A stretch of 52,844 nucleotides of DNA from Arcticibacter svalbardensis MN12-7 (GCF_000403135.1 NZ_AQPN01000069.1:1-52844), one strand, 5' to 3'; counted from the first letter of the stretch, positions 1 through 9,661 are shown. The notes: generated from the sequence alone by a model not told the origin. A program made the numbers and translations.

Positions 1-724
1 CCTCCTCATGCAAGGCAACCGGACCTGCTTTTTGTTCGGCATATAATCCCAGTGTTTGTTTAAAAGCAGTGGTAGAATCCGCTTTTTGCCTTCCATCGTT
101 CAAAAACAACAAGGAAATCTTTCCACCTTTATAGTCTTTATGTAACCATAAATACTGCATCGTCTTGTAATTGGCTGTTCCATTATAAAATGTACTGCTG
201 AGTTTAGATGGCTCAGTGCCCACATTCTGATTAAATGCTACTCCGGCATCCATTGAAAAACCTAAAGAATCTGCGTAACTGAATTTCAGCAGATCATGAC
301 TTCGGCCTTGCTGTGCCCAATCCAATCCTCCCAAAAACCGTTCATTATCATAAGCAAGAACCTGGCGTCCAATTTTAACTGCCCATTTGTTATCAAAACG
401 ATATACACCGTAGGCTTCGAACAAATTAAGCAAGGAAGGATCTGTCTTATAAACCTGGGCTGTATTTCCCCACATTCGAATATCCTGAACAGAAACCTTA
501 AAGCTCATTCTGTCCTTTATATACCCAAAGTTGAGCCTTGTTCTTTGTTCCACAAATAATGCAGGAGAGCTCTCTGCAGTATTAACGGTTTTAAACCCGT
601 TTCTAAATTCTGCTCTTGGTCTAAGTTCACCTGTTAAACTAAACTGCGCATAGCTCTCAAAGCTCCCCAGAGTGATTGCGCAAAACAATGCGACGGCGGT
701 AAGTGAATTTAATTTTCGATACAT
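1..724 (-). CDS. Alginate-export-type outer-membrane porin, N-terminal part
   Basis: This gene runs off the left edge; about 241 codons are visible from ATG 724. The product starts with a Sec signal peptide ending near SYAQ and then FSLTGELRPRAEFRNG, a typical first beta-strand of the alginate-export (AlgE-like) beta-barrel family. The rest shows alternating strands such as VEQRTRLNFGYIKDRM and WAVKIGRQVLAYDNERF. The family forms outer-membrane porins; in Bacteroidota they are often not tied to alginate, so the substrate is unknown. It is transcribed divergently from a Crp/Fnr regulator, which may control it (inference). A stable hairpin lies in its leader. The C-terminal half is outside the window. 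Confidence 0.75.
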   Translation of the reverse strand, partial: MYRKLNSLTAVALFCAITLGSFESYAQFSLTGELRPRAEFRNGFKTVNTAESSPALFVEQRTRLNFGYIKDRMSFKVSVQDIRMWGNTAQVYKTDPSLLNLFEAYGVYRFDNKWAVKIGRQVLAYDNERFLGGLDWAQQGRSHDLLKFSYADSLGFSMDAGVAFNQNVGTEPSKLSSTFYNGTANYKTMQYLWLHKDYKGGKISLLFLNDGRQKADSTTAFKQTLGLYAEQKAGPVALHEE

Positions 725-750
725 TTGCGTATTCTAATTTTTTTAGTTTA

Positions 751-789
751 AAGAACCCCAATTATGACGGCGATCTAATTGGGGTTCTT
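751..789. terminator. Strong hairpin in the porin leader (terminator-like on + strand)
   Basis: Arms AAGAACCCCAATT (751-763) and AATTGGGGTTCTT (777-789) pair perfectly over 13 bp around a 13-nt loop. On the plus strand the hairpin is followed by TTTTATTTGATTTTT, so it looks like a terminator for antisense transcription leaving the porin gene. On the minus strand it lies 26 nt before the porin ATG without a U tract, where it could act as a stabilising or regulatory 5' leader hairpin. Which role applies is not decided by sequence. Confidence 0.6.
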
Positions 790-1159
790 TTATTTGATTT
801 TTCTGTGTTTTATTTTTATAAATATATTAAATATCATATTAAATGAATCAATTATTTGAATTTTAAGTCTATTTATATGATAAAAATTAACAAATAGGAC
901 ACTCCTACCAAAAAAAGCAATACGAATGCACTAAATATTTGAAAATTATACTTTTAGCAATACTAGAATTGAATAAATAACAATTAACTTCAATTTTTTA
1001 TATTACAAATCATTTTTAAGGCTTAAAATGAAACAATTGATTAATAATAAATAAATGAAGAAGCATTATAGCTCTATTTCTCTTAATTGAATTATAAAAC
1101 TTTAATAAAAAAAGCCTGAAAGAAGCAGGTTTAGCTCATAGGAATAGATAATATCTAAA
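790..1159. other. Divergent AT-rich intergenic region
   Basis: The spacer between the porin and the Crp/Fnr regulator is very AT-rich and holds no convincing open reading frame. I see no clean TTTG/TAnnTTTG promoter pair and no symmetric FNR- or CRP-type box, although both genes must be transcribed from here. A small hairpin at 1113-1131 (AGCCTG/CAGGTT) lies 28 nt before the regulator start. Confidence 0.5.
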
Positions 1160-1852
1160 ATGAAATTAAGCAAGAACAATTACGGTACAGAAAACTGCTA
1201 TTTAAGTAACAGCTGTTTAAAAGAATGGCTTCCTGCCATTGAAGTGAATAAAAAGATCTACGAAGTAAAAAAAGGCGAAGTCATATTTGAGGAAGGCGAT
1301 TTAGTAGAAGGAATGTATTTTGTTTATGAAGGAAATATAAAAGTGCATAAAAAATGGGGAGATAAAGAACTGATTTTAAGAATAGCTTCGGACGAATCCA
1401 TATTAGGCCACAGAGGACTAAGCACCACAAATAATAAATACCCCATATCTGCTACCGCTTTAGAAGACGCCGTTATCTGTTATATAAGCATGGATTTTTT
1501 CAATAGCACCCTGAAAGTAAACCCTGGCTTCAGTTATAAAATATTGATGTTTTTCGCTGATGAGCTACAGGAATCGGAAAGAAAAATGAGAAATATCGCT
1601 CACATGTCAGTAAAAGGCCGTTTGTCCCGCTCCTTGCTTTTCTTTAAAGATCAATTTGGTGTTCATGAAGATGGTACACTAAAAATCAAATTGTCTAAAC
1701 AAGACATCTCTTCCTATATTGGGGCCACCTATGAAACCTTATTTCGCATTATGAATGAACTGATTGAAGATAAAGCGATATCTGTTACCAAAAGAGCTAT
1801 CGTCATCTTAAACCCGGACAAGCTCCTGGAATTTTCCAAAAAAGAAGAATAA
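1160..1852 (+). CDS. Crp/Fnr-family transcriptional regulator
   Basis: The 230-residue product has a cyclic-nucleotide-binding-type beta-roll at about 25-130 (KKGEVIFEEGDLVEGMYFV; then GNIKVHKKWG) and a C-terminal winged helix-turn-helix at about 165-215 (KLSKQDISSYIGATYETLFRIMNEL), the standard Crp/Fnr order and length. The N terminus carries two cysteines, C13 and C19, and a third is C107. Fnr ligates a 4Fe-4S cluster with four cysteines, so this set looks incomplete and oxygen sensing is only a possibility. No cAMP-binding signature is evident. It diverges from the porin gene and may regulate it (inference). The family call is secure; the ligand is unknown. Confidence 0.9.
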   Translation: MKLSKNNYGTENCYLSNSCLKEWLPAIEVNKKIYEVKKGEVIFEEGDLVEGMYFVYEGNIKVHKKWGDKELILRIASDESILGHRGLSTTNNKYPISATALEDAVICYISMDFFNSTLKVNPGFSYKILMFFADELQESERKMRNIAHMSVKGRLSRSLLFFKDQFGVHEDGTLKIKLSKQDISSYIGATYETLFRIMNELIEDKAISVTKRAIVILNPDKLLEFSKKEE

Positions 1853-1960
1853 GGCATACAACTGGTATATGGTCTATTGAATTGTATGGAGCAAGATCAA
1901 CCCAATAAGATATCAAGCTCGTAATGGCTGTATTGCCGCTTCGATGTTCCTTCGTTCATT

Positions 1961-2022
1961 GTAGCTTGTAGCTGGCTTGGTTGTTCGCCCCTGCGCGAAC
2001 GAGCAAGCTAGCTACAAGCTAC
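1961..2022. repeat. Long imperfect inverted repeat (REP/MITE-like hairpin)
   Basis: Two 28-nt arms, 1961-1988 and 1995-2022, are complementary at all but three positions and enclose a 6-nt loop. Each arm contains tandem GTAGCTTGTAGCT-type units, and the element is distinctly richer in GC than its flanks. There is no U tract on either side, so it does not resemble an intrinsic terminator. The structure fits a dispersed palindromic element, but only one copy is in this window. Confidence 0.7.
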
Positions 2023-2292
2023 TAGCAAGGTCTCAATTAGGTTTCACTTATATACCCTTTGCACAGTTGCCTCCTGGCTGGTATCTACACCAATACATTA
2101 AAAAATCAACTTATTCCCAAAAACTAATTATCCACTCAAAATCTTTTAAACCATAACACTTAATTTTAAACTTGTTTTCTACAAACGAGTTTAAAATGAA
2201 ATTGCACCTGTATACTTACCTTAAAAATAACTGAACAAAAAGATAATATAGATTAAAATCGCCTCTGACAATTAAGAAACAGCGGTTGACGT

Positions 2293-2300
2293 TATATTTG
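2293..2300 (+). promoter_or_regulatory. Candidate -7 promoter element TATATTTG
   Basis: TATATTTG matches the Bacteroidota -7 consensus TAnnTTTG, 55 nt before the 2356 gene. No TTTG lies at the expected distance upstream, so the call is tentative. Confidence 0.45.
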
Positions 2301-2355
2301 CAAAAGCATTTATATCTTTATATTAATTACAGAGGCAATATCACTACCGAATAAT

Positions 2356-2922
2356 ATGCACGAGATTGAACCATTTTATCGCTGGCGAGATGATTATGTA
2401 GCTGCTGAGGACGAGCTTTCGCCGTTTTATCAGACGGAATACAGCGAGTTTGAATTTGATAAAAAAATATACAATTACTTCATCCATCCGCAATGGGATT
2501 ACTTTGGGTCGCAAACGTTATACCTTAAAATCCTTTTTGCTGATTATGAAAGCAACTTTGCTATAATCGAATTTATTGGCGAATGGAATGATACCATCTA
2601 CAACGACGTTATGCTTCTGAAGCGCGAAATTATTGAGGTGATGATGCACGAAGGGATCAACAAGTTTATCCTCATAGGTGAAAATATATTAAATTTCCAT
2701 TCCTCGGATGATCTTTATTATGAAGAATGGTTTCAGGATGTGGAAGACGGATGGATTGCTGCAATCAATTTCCAGGAACACGTAATAGATGAATTTAAAA
2801 AAAGCAACATTGATTACTATATCAATTTTGGAGGGCATTTAGACGACCTTCCCTGGCGCAGTTTGAGTCCGGTTCAATTATTTATGCGCGTAGAAGAACA
2901 ACTCACCAAAAGACTTAATTAA
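2356..2922 (+). CDS. Conserved protein of unknown function (188 aa)
   Basis: I do not recognise a named domain. The 188-residue product starts at ATG, is strongly acidic and aromatic (FYRWRDDYVAAEDELSPFY; then YEEWFQDVEDGWIAAINF), and has no signal peptide, membrane span or metal-ligand pattern. The alternation in its middle (LYLKILFADYESNFAIIEF, then helix REIIEVMMHEGINKFILIGE) suggests a compact cytoplasmic alpha/beta fold. It is intact, with codon use like its neighbours. A photolyase-like gene follows 65 nt downstream on the same strand, but there is no basis for assigning a shared function. I would expect homologues in Sphingobacteriaceae. Confidence 0.75.
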   Translation: MHEIEPFYRWRDDYVAAEDELSPFYQTEYSEFEFDKKIYNYFIHPQWDYFGSQTLYLKILFADYESNFAIIEFIGEWNDTIYNDVMLLKREIIEVMMHEGINKFILIGENILNFHSSDDLYYEEWFQDVEDGWIAAINFQEHVIDEFKKSNIDYYINFGGHLDDLPWRSLSPVQLFMRVEEQLTKRLN

Positions 2923-2987
2923 AAACCTCTACGCTCCAATCATTCTTGAATTATTAAGGTTATAAAGCTGAATAATCAAAGCAGCTT

Positions 2988-4541
2988 ATGGCACTTTCAA
3001 TTCCAACTCCTAAAATACTGCGGCTAATTTTGGGAGATCAGCTAAATAGTAATCACTCCTGGTTTAAAACGGTTGATCCTTCGGTTACTTATGTCATGAT
3101 GGAGGTACGGACGGAAACAGACTACGTCTGGCATCATATACAAAAAGTAGCATCTTTTTTTTCAGCCATGAGGCATTTTGCCGATGATTTAAAACAGGCA
3201 GGACATCAGGTTATTTACATCCGCTTAAATGACGCTGGGAATCTACAATCGTTTCAGCATAACCTGGATTTCTTAATAGATAAGGAAGCATTTACACATT
3301 TCGACTATCAGTTACCGGATGAATACAGACTGGATCATTTGTTAAAGAATTATGCCGAATCCCTTTTGATAACATCGCAGGTAGTGGATTCCGACCATTT
3401 TATGAGTACCAGAGAAGAGTTGGGTGAGTTCTTTAAAGGCAAAAAGACCTATCTCATGGAAAGTTTTTATCGGTATATGCGTAAAAAACATCATGTGTTG
3501 ATGCAAGGTGATGAACCGGTAAATAATAAATGGAACTTTGACGCTGATAATCGTAAAAAATTGCCCGCCAATCATAAGGCTACCCCACCTTTCGTATACG
3601 CCAATGATGTTTCAGAAATTGTGGATGCAATTAAGGAAACCACTATTAAAACCATAGGTACGATAGATGCGAAAAACCTGATCTGGCCGGTTACCAGAGC
3701 ACAGGCATTGGAGCAGTTGGCTTTTTTTGTCAGGGAGTGCTTACCTCTTTTTGGAACCTATCAGGATGCGATGACGCCTCACGAATGGTCTTTGTACCAC
3801 TCCCGGCTTTCCTTTACCATGAATAGCAAGATGCTCTCGCCTTTGGAGGTGATAAAAAGAGCAGTACAGGAATGGACTGATCGTCCTGAGGAAATTGCTT
3901 ATAATCAATTGGAGGGCTTCGTCAGACAAATAATCGGTTGGCGTGAGTACATTCGGGGCGTTTATTGGCTAAAAATGCCTGAATATGCCTCAGCGAACTA
4001 TTTTGATCATCAAAACAAATTACCAGTTTGGTACTGGACAGGGAAGACAAAGATGAATTGCTTAAAATATTCCATCAATCAATCTTTAGAGTTTGCTTAT
4101 GCACATCATATTCAACGGCTGATGATTACCGGAAACTTTGCCTTACTGGCCGGTGTCCACCCTGACGAAGTGGACCAGTGGTATCTGGGAATTTACATTG
4201 ATGCCATAGAGTGGGTTGAAATTACGAATACCAGGGGAATGAGTCAATTTGCTGATGGAGGCACGGTTGGAACCAAGCCCTATGTAAGTGCTGCGGCATA
4301 TATAGATAAGATGAGTCATTACTGTACTTCATGTTATTATTATAAGGCTAAAAAAACCGGTGACAGGTCTTGTCCTTTCAATAGCTTATACTGGAACTTT
4401 TATGATAAACATGAAGATAAACTGGCAAAAAATCCACGTATCGGAATGATGTATAACCTATGGCATAAAATGCAGGCAGACACAAAAGCAGAATTACTGG
4501 AACAAGCTGATTATTATTTGAAACACATTGACGACTTATAA
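2988..4541 (+). CDS. Iron-sulfur bacterial cryptochrome/photolyase (CryPro/PhrB-type)
   Basis: The 517-residue product belongs to the deoxyribodipyrimidine photolyase-related family (FeS-BCP). The N-terminal antenna/Rossmann domain begins LRLILGDQLNSNHSW. The helical FAD domain includes RQIIGWREYIRGVYW and ITGNFALLAGVHPDEV. Cysteines 358, 446, 449 and 462 are spaced 88, 3 and 13 residues apart, the same spacing as the 4Fe-4S ligands of Agrobacterium PhrB (C350, C438, C441, C454). Characterised members repair (6-4) photoproducts or act as light sensors, so either role is possible. It is full length, starts with ATG, and stands alone except for the upstream unknown gene. Confidence 0.93.
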   Translation: MALSIPTPKILRLILGDQLNSNHSWFKTVDPSVTYVMMEVRTETDYVWHHIQKVASFFSAMRHFADDLKQAGHQVIYIRLNDAGNLQSFQHNLDFLIDKEAFTHFDYQLPDEYRLDHLLKNYAESLLITSQVVDSDHFMSTREELGEFFKGKKTYLMESFYRYMRKKHHVLMQGDEPVNNKWNFDADNRKKLPANHKATPPFVYANDVSEIVDAIKETTIKTIGTIDAKNLIWPVTRAQALEQLAFFVRECLPLFGTYQDAMTPHEWSLYHSRLSFTMNSKMLSPLEVIKRAVQEWTDRPEEIAYNQLEGFVRQIIGWREYIRGVYWLKMPEYASANYFDHQNKLPVWYWTGKTKMNCLKYSINQSLEFAYAHHIQRLMITGNFALLAGVHPDEVDQWYLGIYIDAIEWVEITNTRGMSQFADGGTVGTKPYVSAAAYIDKMSHYCTSCYYYKAKKTGDRSCPFNSLYWNFYDKHEDKLAKNPRIGMMYNLWHKMQADTKAELLEQADYYLKHIDDL

Positions 4542-4654
4542 GTGTATTGATTAATACGAACTTCAGTAAAGGATAATAATCCAGGTAATTGATATCTTTT
4601 GAAGACCGATTAGAAGACCAGATTTTGTCATCCAAACATCCCATTACGTCAGCA

Positions 4655-4686
4655 TTTGCATTTCATCAAATTATATCGCATTTTTG
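4655..4686 (+). promoter_or_regulatory. Promoter of the metH riboswitch transcript
   Basis: A TTTG -33 box (4655-4658) is separated by exactly 20 bp from CATTTTTG (4679-4686), a one-mismatch version of the Bacteroidota -7 box TAnnTTTG. Transcription would begin near 4692, right at the 5' strand of riboswitch helix P1. Confidence 0.7.
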
Positions 4687-4690
4687 CATT

Positions 4691-4790
4691 GCTTATTCAG
4701 AAAGACGGAGGGAGTAGACCCAACGAAGTCTTAGCAACCTGTGCTTACAAGGTGCTAAATTCTATCTCAAAATAATGGGAGAAGATAAGT
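4691..4790 (+). promoter_or_regulatory. SAM-I (S-box) riboswitch upstream of metH
   Basis: The stretch contains the conserved S-box core: CTTATT opening P1, then ACGGAGGGAGTAGACCC, TTAGCAACC, AAGGTGCTAAATTC, and GATAAG (4784-4789) closing P1. It lies directly before metH. The family binds S-adenosylmethionine and normally turns expression off when SAM is plentiful. No terminator with a U tract lies between the aptamer and the gene. A second GATAAGC at 4820-4826 could compete for the P1 5' strand, and a small hairpin GCAGG/CCTGC (4832-4847) sits just before the start codon, so control may be at translation (inference). Confidence 0.93.
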
Positions 4791-4866
4791 TTATGACAGA
4801 ATCCAAAGGATCTTTCAAAGATAAGCTTCATGCAGGGGAATACCTGCTAATTTGCTATATACAAAC

Positions 4867-7800
4867 ATGGACATTAGGAAAGAATTAGAAAAACGTATCC
4901 TCGTAATTGATGGGGCGATGGGTACAATGATCCAGCGCTATACATTAACAGAGGACGATTTTCGTGGTGAACGGTTTAAGAACCATCCAAGTGATGTAAA
5001 AGGCAATAATGATTTGCTTAACCTCACACGGCCTGACATTATTAAAGCGATTCACGCTGAATATATGGAAGCTGGTGCCGATATAATTGAAACCAATACC
5101 TTTAGTACACAGCGGATCTCCATGGCTGATTATAAGATGGAAGATCTGGCTTACGAACTGAGCTTTGAGGGTGCCCGCATTGCTAAAGAAGTGGCTGCCG
5201 AGTTTACCGCTCAAAATCCGGAGAAACCCCGGTTTGTTGCAGGTGCGGTGGGTCCCACTAACCGGACGGCTTCTATGTCGCCCGATGTGAATGATCCCGG
5301 CTACCGTGCCGTTTCCTTTGATGACCTGGTTGGCGCATACGATGAGCAGATCAGAGGGTTAATAGATGGCGGCGCAGACATGTTGCTGATTGAAACCATA
5401 TTTGACACGCTGAATGCGAAGGCAGCCATATTTGCCATAAAAGAATACGAAAAAGTTATTGGCAGGAAAATCGATATTATGATTTCCGGCACGATAACAG
5501 ATGCGAGTGGAAGAACGTTATCCGGACAAACAGTCGAAGCCTTTTTAAATTCGCTTACTCATGCAAATCTGCTGAGTATCGGCTTAAACTGTGCATTGGG
5601 TGCTAAGGAGATGCGCCCGCATATTGAAGAGTTGTCAAATAAAGCACCTTGTTATATATCGGCGTATCCAAATGCTGGATTGCCGAATGAATTTGGCCAA
5701 TACGATGAAACCGCGCATCAAACAGCTCATTTGCTAGAAGACTTTATTGATAGTGGATTTGTCAATATCGTGGGCGGTTGTTGTGGAACCACGCCAGAAC
5801 ATATAGGATGTATTGCAGCTAAGGCGGCAAAGGTAGCTCCACGTAAAATTCCCGTAATAGAACCTTACCTACGGTTAAGCGGATTGGAGCCCGTTACGGT
5901 AAAACCGGATACGATGTTTGTCAACATCGGGGAGCGTACAAATATTACAGGATCGCCTAAATTTTCCAAACTTATTCTGGGTGGCGATTATGAAGCAGCA
6001 CTTGCCGTTGCGCTGCAGCAGGTTGAAGGTGGTGCTCAGATCATTGATGTGAACATGGATGAAGGGATGCTGGATTCGGAAGCTGCAATGACGCGCTTTC
6101 TTAATCTGATTGCCTCTGAACCTGATATTGCTAAATTGCCTATCATGGTCGATTCCTCCAAATGGAGCGTTATTGAAAATGGGTTAAAATGCATGCAAGG
6201 TAAGGGGATTGTGAATTCGATCTCCCTGAAGGAAGGAAAAGAAAAGTTTGTAAATGGAGCTAAAAAGATCATGCAATACGGCGCTGCCATTATTGTAATG
6301 GCTTTTGATGAGCAAGGCCAGGCAGACAGCTACGAGCGTAGAACGGAGATCTGTAAACGGTCTTACGATATTTTGGTGGATGAAGTGGGTTTCCCTCCGC
6401 AGGACATTATTTTTGACCCTAATATATTAACGGTTGCAACCGGATTGGAGGAACATAATAATTATGCGGTCGACTTTATCAATGCAACCCGATGGATTAA
6501 AGAAAATCTGCCTCACGCCAAAGTAAGTGGTGGGGTATCGAATATATCTTTCTCTTTCAGAGGAAACAATGTAGTGCGTGAAGCCATGCATTCTGCCTTT
6601 TTATACCACGCCATTAAAGCGGGTATGGATATGGGAATTGTGAATGCAGGGATGCTTGAAGTGTATGAAGAAATCCCTAAAGAGTTATTGTTACGGGTGG
6701 AAGATGTGCTTCTAAACCGTCGGGATGATGCAACGGAACGCTTAGTTGACTTCGCGGAAACCATCAAGTCGAAGGGGAAAGAGCTGGTTAAAAATGAAGA
6801 GTGGCGTGATGCTCCGGTAGAAAAGCGCCTTTCACACTCCCTGGTTAAAGGTATTATTGAATACCTGGATGCAGATGTGGAGGAAGCCCGCCAGAAATAT
6901 GATCGCCCTTTGCATGTTATTGAAGGTCCATTGATGGACGGGATGAATATTGTGGGTGACTTGTTTGGGGAAGGAAAAATGTTTCTTCCACAGGTGGTAA
7001 AGTCTGCCCGCGTAATGAAAAAGGCGGTTGCGTATCTTCTTCCTTATATAGAGGAAGAGAAACTTTTAAACCCTTCTGATACGAGTTCAAGTTCGGCCGG
7101 AAAGGTGCTGATGGCAACGGTTAAAGGTGATGTGCACGATATAGGAAAAAATATTGTAGGGGTTGTGTTGGCTTGCAACAACTTTGAAGTGATTGACATG
7201 GGGGTGATGGTTCCCGCACAGGAAATACTGAAGCGCGCTATAGCTGAGAAAGTTGACATTATAGGTTTAAGTGGGTTGATTACTCCTTCGCTGGATGAAA
7301 TGGTGCATTTCGCGAAAGAAATGGAACGAGAAGGTTTTACTATGCCGCTTATGATTGGGGGCGCAACCACATCCAGGATTCATGCGGCGGTTAAGGTAGA
7401 CCCTCATTATTCAGGAGGCGTGATTCATGTACTGGATGCTTCAAGAAGTGTTTCGGTATGCAGCAACCTGATGAATCCTGACCTTTGCGAGGGTTATATC
7501 AAGAATATTAAAACTGAATATTCCAAAGCGAGAGAGGCTCATGCCAACCGAACTTCGGATAAGAGATTTAAAACGATTGAAGAAGCGCGTGCTGAAGCGT
7601 ATAAAATTGATTTGGATCAGGTAGTGGCTACGGCTCCTTCTTTTATTGGTACGCGAAACTTTGACAATTATCCTCTGGAAGAGCTGGTTCCTTATATTGA
7701 CTGGACGCCTTTCTTCCACACCTGGGAATTAAGGGGTACATATCCCCGGATCTTTGATGATGCAACGGTAGGAACGGAAGCTAAGTCATTGTTTGCTGAT

Positions 7801-8550
7801 GCTCAGGAATTAATGCAACGAATCATTAAGGAAAAGTTGCTGACGGCAAGGGCTGTAGTTGGGTTCTGGCCTGCATATACAGATGGGGATGATATTGTAG
7901 TGGATGCTCCCGGTAATGCGCATTTTCAGGAAAGCGGCAAGGCTGTTATTCATACCTTGAGACAACAGGCTGAGAAAGTAAAGGGTGATCCTTATTATGC
8001 TTTATCAGACTTTATTGCGCCAAAGGAATCGGGTGTTCAGGACTACTTTGGAGGTTTTGCTGTTACAGCAGGAATCGGTACAGATGAACTGGTACAGAGT
8101 TTTGAAAAGGTACAGGATGATTATAATGGCATTATGGTTAAAGCGCTGGCAGATCGTTTTGCGGAGGCTTTTGCCGAACGTATGCATGAATTGGTGAGAA
8201 CAGAGCTTTGGGGTTATGCCAAAAATGAAGGGCTGACGAATGCAGACCTGATCAAGGAAAAATATCAGGGAATCAGACCGGCACCAGGTTATCCTGCTTG
8301 TCCGGATCATACTGAAAAAAGAACTTTATTTGACTTGCTTGATGCGGAGAAAAATGTGGACATGCATCTTACAGAAAGCTTTGCTATGTATCCTGCTTCT
8401 TCGGTAAGTGGCTTTTACTTCTCTCATCCGGAATCAAGGTATTTTGCATTGGGTAAAATAAGCAAGGATCAGGTAGAAGAATATGCGCTCAGGAAAGGCC
8501 TTTCTTTGGATGACACGGAAAGATGGTTGGGTCCTAATCTAGCTTATTAA
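4867..8550 (+). CDS. metH: Cobalamin-dependent methionine synthase
   Basis: MetH transfers the methyl group of 5-methyl-THF to homocysteine through cobalamin. All four modules are present in about 1,227 residues: the homocysteine domain (zinc ligands C242, C305, C306), the pterin domain from about 345, the B12 cap and binding domain with DVHDIG (axial ligand H757), and the C-terminal activation domain with RPAPGY near 1137-1142 that binds SAM for reductive reactivation. I chose ATG 4867 because the [19 protein letters not shown] start matches the family; an in-frame TTG lies 15 nt upstream. The SAM-I riboswitch precedes it and metF follows, so the remethylation pair is together. Confidence 0.98.
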   Translation: MDIRKELEKRILVIDGAMGTMIQRYTLTEDDFRGERFKNHPSDVKGNNDLLNLTRPDIIKAIHAEYMEAGADIIETNTFSTQRISMADYKMEDLAYELSFEGARIAKEVAAEFTAQNPEKPRFVAGAVGPTNRTASMSPDVNDPGYRAVSFDDLVGAYDEQIRGLIDGGADMLLIETIFDTLNAKAAIFAIKEYEKVIGRKIDIMISGTITDASGRTLSGQTVEAFLNSLTHANLLSIGLNCALGAKEMRPHIEELSNKAPCYISAYPNAGLPNEFGQYDETAHQTAHLLEDFIDSGFVNIVGGCCGTTPEHIGCIAAKAAKVAPRKIPVIEPYLRLSGLEPVTVKPDTMFVNIGERTNITGSPKFSKLILGGDYEAALAVALQQVEGGAQIIDVNMDEGMLDSEAAMTRFLNLIASEPDIAKLPIMVDSSKWSVIENGLKCMQGKGIVNSISLKEGKEKFVNGAKKIMQYGAAIIVMAFDEQGQADSYERRTEICKRSYDILVDEVGFPPQDIIFDPNILTVATGLEEHNNYAVDFINATRWIKENLPHAKVSGGVSNISFSFRGNNVVREAMHSAFLYHAIKAGMDMGIVNAGMLEVYEEIPKELLLRVEDVLLNRRDDATERLVDFAETIKSKGKELVKNEEWRDAPVEKRLSHSLVKGIIEYLDADVEEARQKYDRPLHVIEGPLMDGMNIVGDLFGEGKMFLPQVVKSARVMKKAVAYLLPYIEEEKLLNPSDTSSSSAGKVLMATVKGDVHDIGKNIVGVVLACNNFEVIDMGVMVPAQEILKRAIAEKVDIIGLSGLITPSLDEMVHFAKEMEREGFTMPLMIGGATTSRIHAAVKVDPHYSGGVIHVLDASRSVSVCSNLMNPDLCEGYIKNIKTEYSKAREAHANRTSDKRFKTIEEARAEAYKIDLDQVVATAPSFIGTRNFDNYPLEELVPYIDWTPFFHTWELRGTYPRIFDDATVGTEAKSLFADAQELMQRIIKEKLLTARAVVGFWPAYTDGDDIVVDAPGNAHFQESGKAVIHTLRQQAEKVKGDPYYALSDFIAPKESGVQDYFGGFAVTAGIGTDELVQSFEKVQDDYNGIMVKALADRFAEAFAERMHELVRTELWGYAKNEGLTNADLIKEKYQGIRPAPGYPACPDHTEKRTLFDLLDAEKNVDMHLTESFAMYPASSVSGFYFSHPESRYFALGKISKDQVEEYALRKGLSLDDTERWLGPNLAY

Positions 8551-8678
8551 GTTTTTCAAAGTATTCGTACAGCATAGCATGATTTAAATTTGCTTTATAA
8601 GTTTAATTACATTTCTTACAAAGCGATATAAACATACCGCTCTTTATAAAAACAAAAAGACAATACGTAAACGTAAAA

Positions 8679-9635
8679 ATGAAGATTGTAGACCATATAA
8701 CTAACGCGAAGGGTAAGACCTTATTCTCCTTTGAACTCCTTCCTCCTATAAAGGGACAAAGCATTAAGGGTATTTTTGATGCGATAGATCCGCTGATGGA
8801 GTTCAATCCTCCTTTTATTGACGTAACTTATCTGCGCGAAGATTATATCTATAAACAACATGCCAATGGTTTATTGGAGAAGGTTGCTTACCGCAAAAGG
8901 CCAAGTACTGTGGCTACTTGTGCGGCCATCATGAACAAGTATAAAGTGGATGCGGTACCTCACTTAATATGTGGCGGTTTTACTAAAGATGAAACTGAAA
9001 ATGCGTTGATCGACCTTCAGTTTCTAGGCATTGATAATGTGCTGGTATTGCGCGGTGATGCAAGGAAGAGTGACAATGCGTTTATCCCTACGCCAAATGG
9101 GTACGCTTTTGCATCGGAACTCGTGCAGCATGTAGCGGATATGAACAAAGGTAAATATGTGCATGATGACATGGAGAGCGCTGAAAAAACCGATTTCTGT
9201 ATTGGTGTTGCGGGGTATCCTGAAAAACATTTTGAATCGCCTAACCTGGATACAGACTTTAAATACATTAAACTTAAGGTTGATCTGGGTGCCGAATTTA
9301 TCGTGACACAGATGTTTTTTGATAATAGTAAATACAAAGCGTTTGTAGATAAATGCAGGGCAAACGGCATTCATGTACCTATTATCCCCGGACTGAAACC
9401 TATTACGAATAGTAAACAACTTATTAGTTTGCCTAAAACCTTCCATTTAGATATTCCATTAGATCTGACTGAAGCGATACAGGCCTGCAACAATGAGAAG
9501 GAAGTGAAAGAGGTGGGAATAGAGTGGATGATTAATCAATGCAAGGAGCTTAAAGAGATGGGTGCCCCTGTATTGCACTTTTATACGATGGGCAATGCGG
9601 AACCTACTAAAAAGATTGCTCAGGCGGTATTTTAG
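8679..9635 (+). CDS. metF: 5,10-methylenetetrahydrofolate reductase
   Basis: The flavoenzyme reduces methylene-THF to methyl-THF, the substrate of MetH just upstream. The 318-residue TIM-barrel product shows the hallmarks FSFELLPPIKG near the N terminus (catalytic Glu region), VTYLREDY, the flavin-site segment LVLRGDARKSD, and FIVTQMFFDN late in the barrel. The length suits the family. It is 128 bp downstream of metH on the same strand. No terminator is visible between them, so cotranscription under the riboswitch is likely, although an internal promoter cannot be excluded. A bidirectional terminator follows. Confidence 0.97.
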   Translation: MKIVDHITNAKGKTLFSFELLPPIKGQSIKGIFDAIDPLMEFNPPFIDVTYLREDYIYKQHANGLLEKVAYRKRPSTVATCAAIMNKYKVDAVPHLICGGFTKDETENALIDLQFLGIDNVLVLRGDARKSDNAFIPTPNGYAFASELVQHVADMNKGKYVHDDMESAEKTDFCIGVAGYPEKHFESPNLDTDFKYIKLKVDLGAEFIVTQMFFDNSKYKAFVDKCRANGIHVPIIPGLKPITNSKQLISLPKTFHLDIPLDLTEAIQACNNEKEVKEVGIEWMINQCKELKEMGAPVLHFYTMGNAEPTKKIAQAVF

Positions 9636-9661
9636 GGGTTGTCGTTATTAAACTCATTAAA

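Larger units (their letters stand above)
1853..2355. other. Intergenic spacer carrying a palindromic repeat
   Basis: This 503-bp spacer has no coding capacity beyond trivially short frames. It contains one long GC-richer palindrome (1961-2022) within otherwise AT-rich sequence and a TATATTTG box at 2293-2300 before the next gene. Confidence 0.6.

Noticed and set aside
1030-1060. CAATTGATTAATAAT as a possible FNR box
   Set aside because: It lacks the symmetric TTGAT-N4-ATCAA arrangement; in sequence this AT-rich a half-site is expected by chance.
8005-8310. A 101-codon minus-strand frame inside metH
   Set aside because: It covers the conserved activation domain of MetH in antisense and resembles no protein family.
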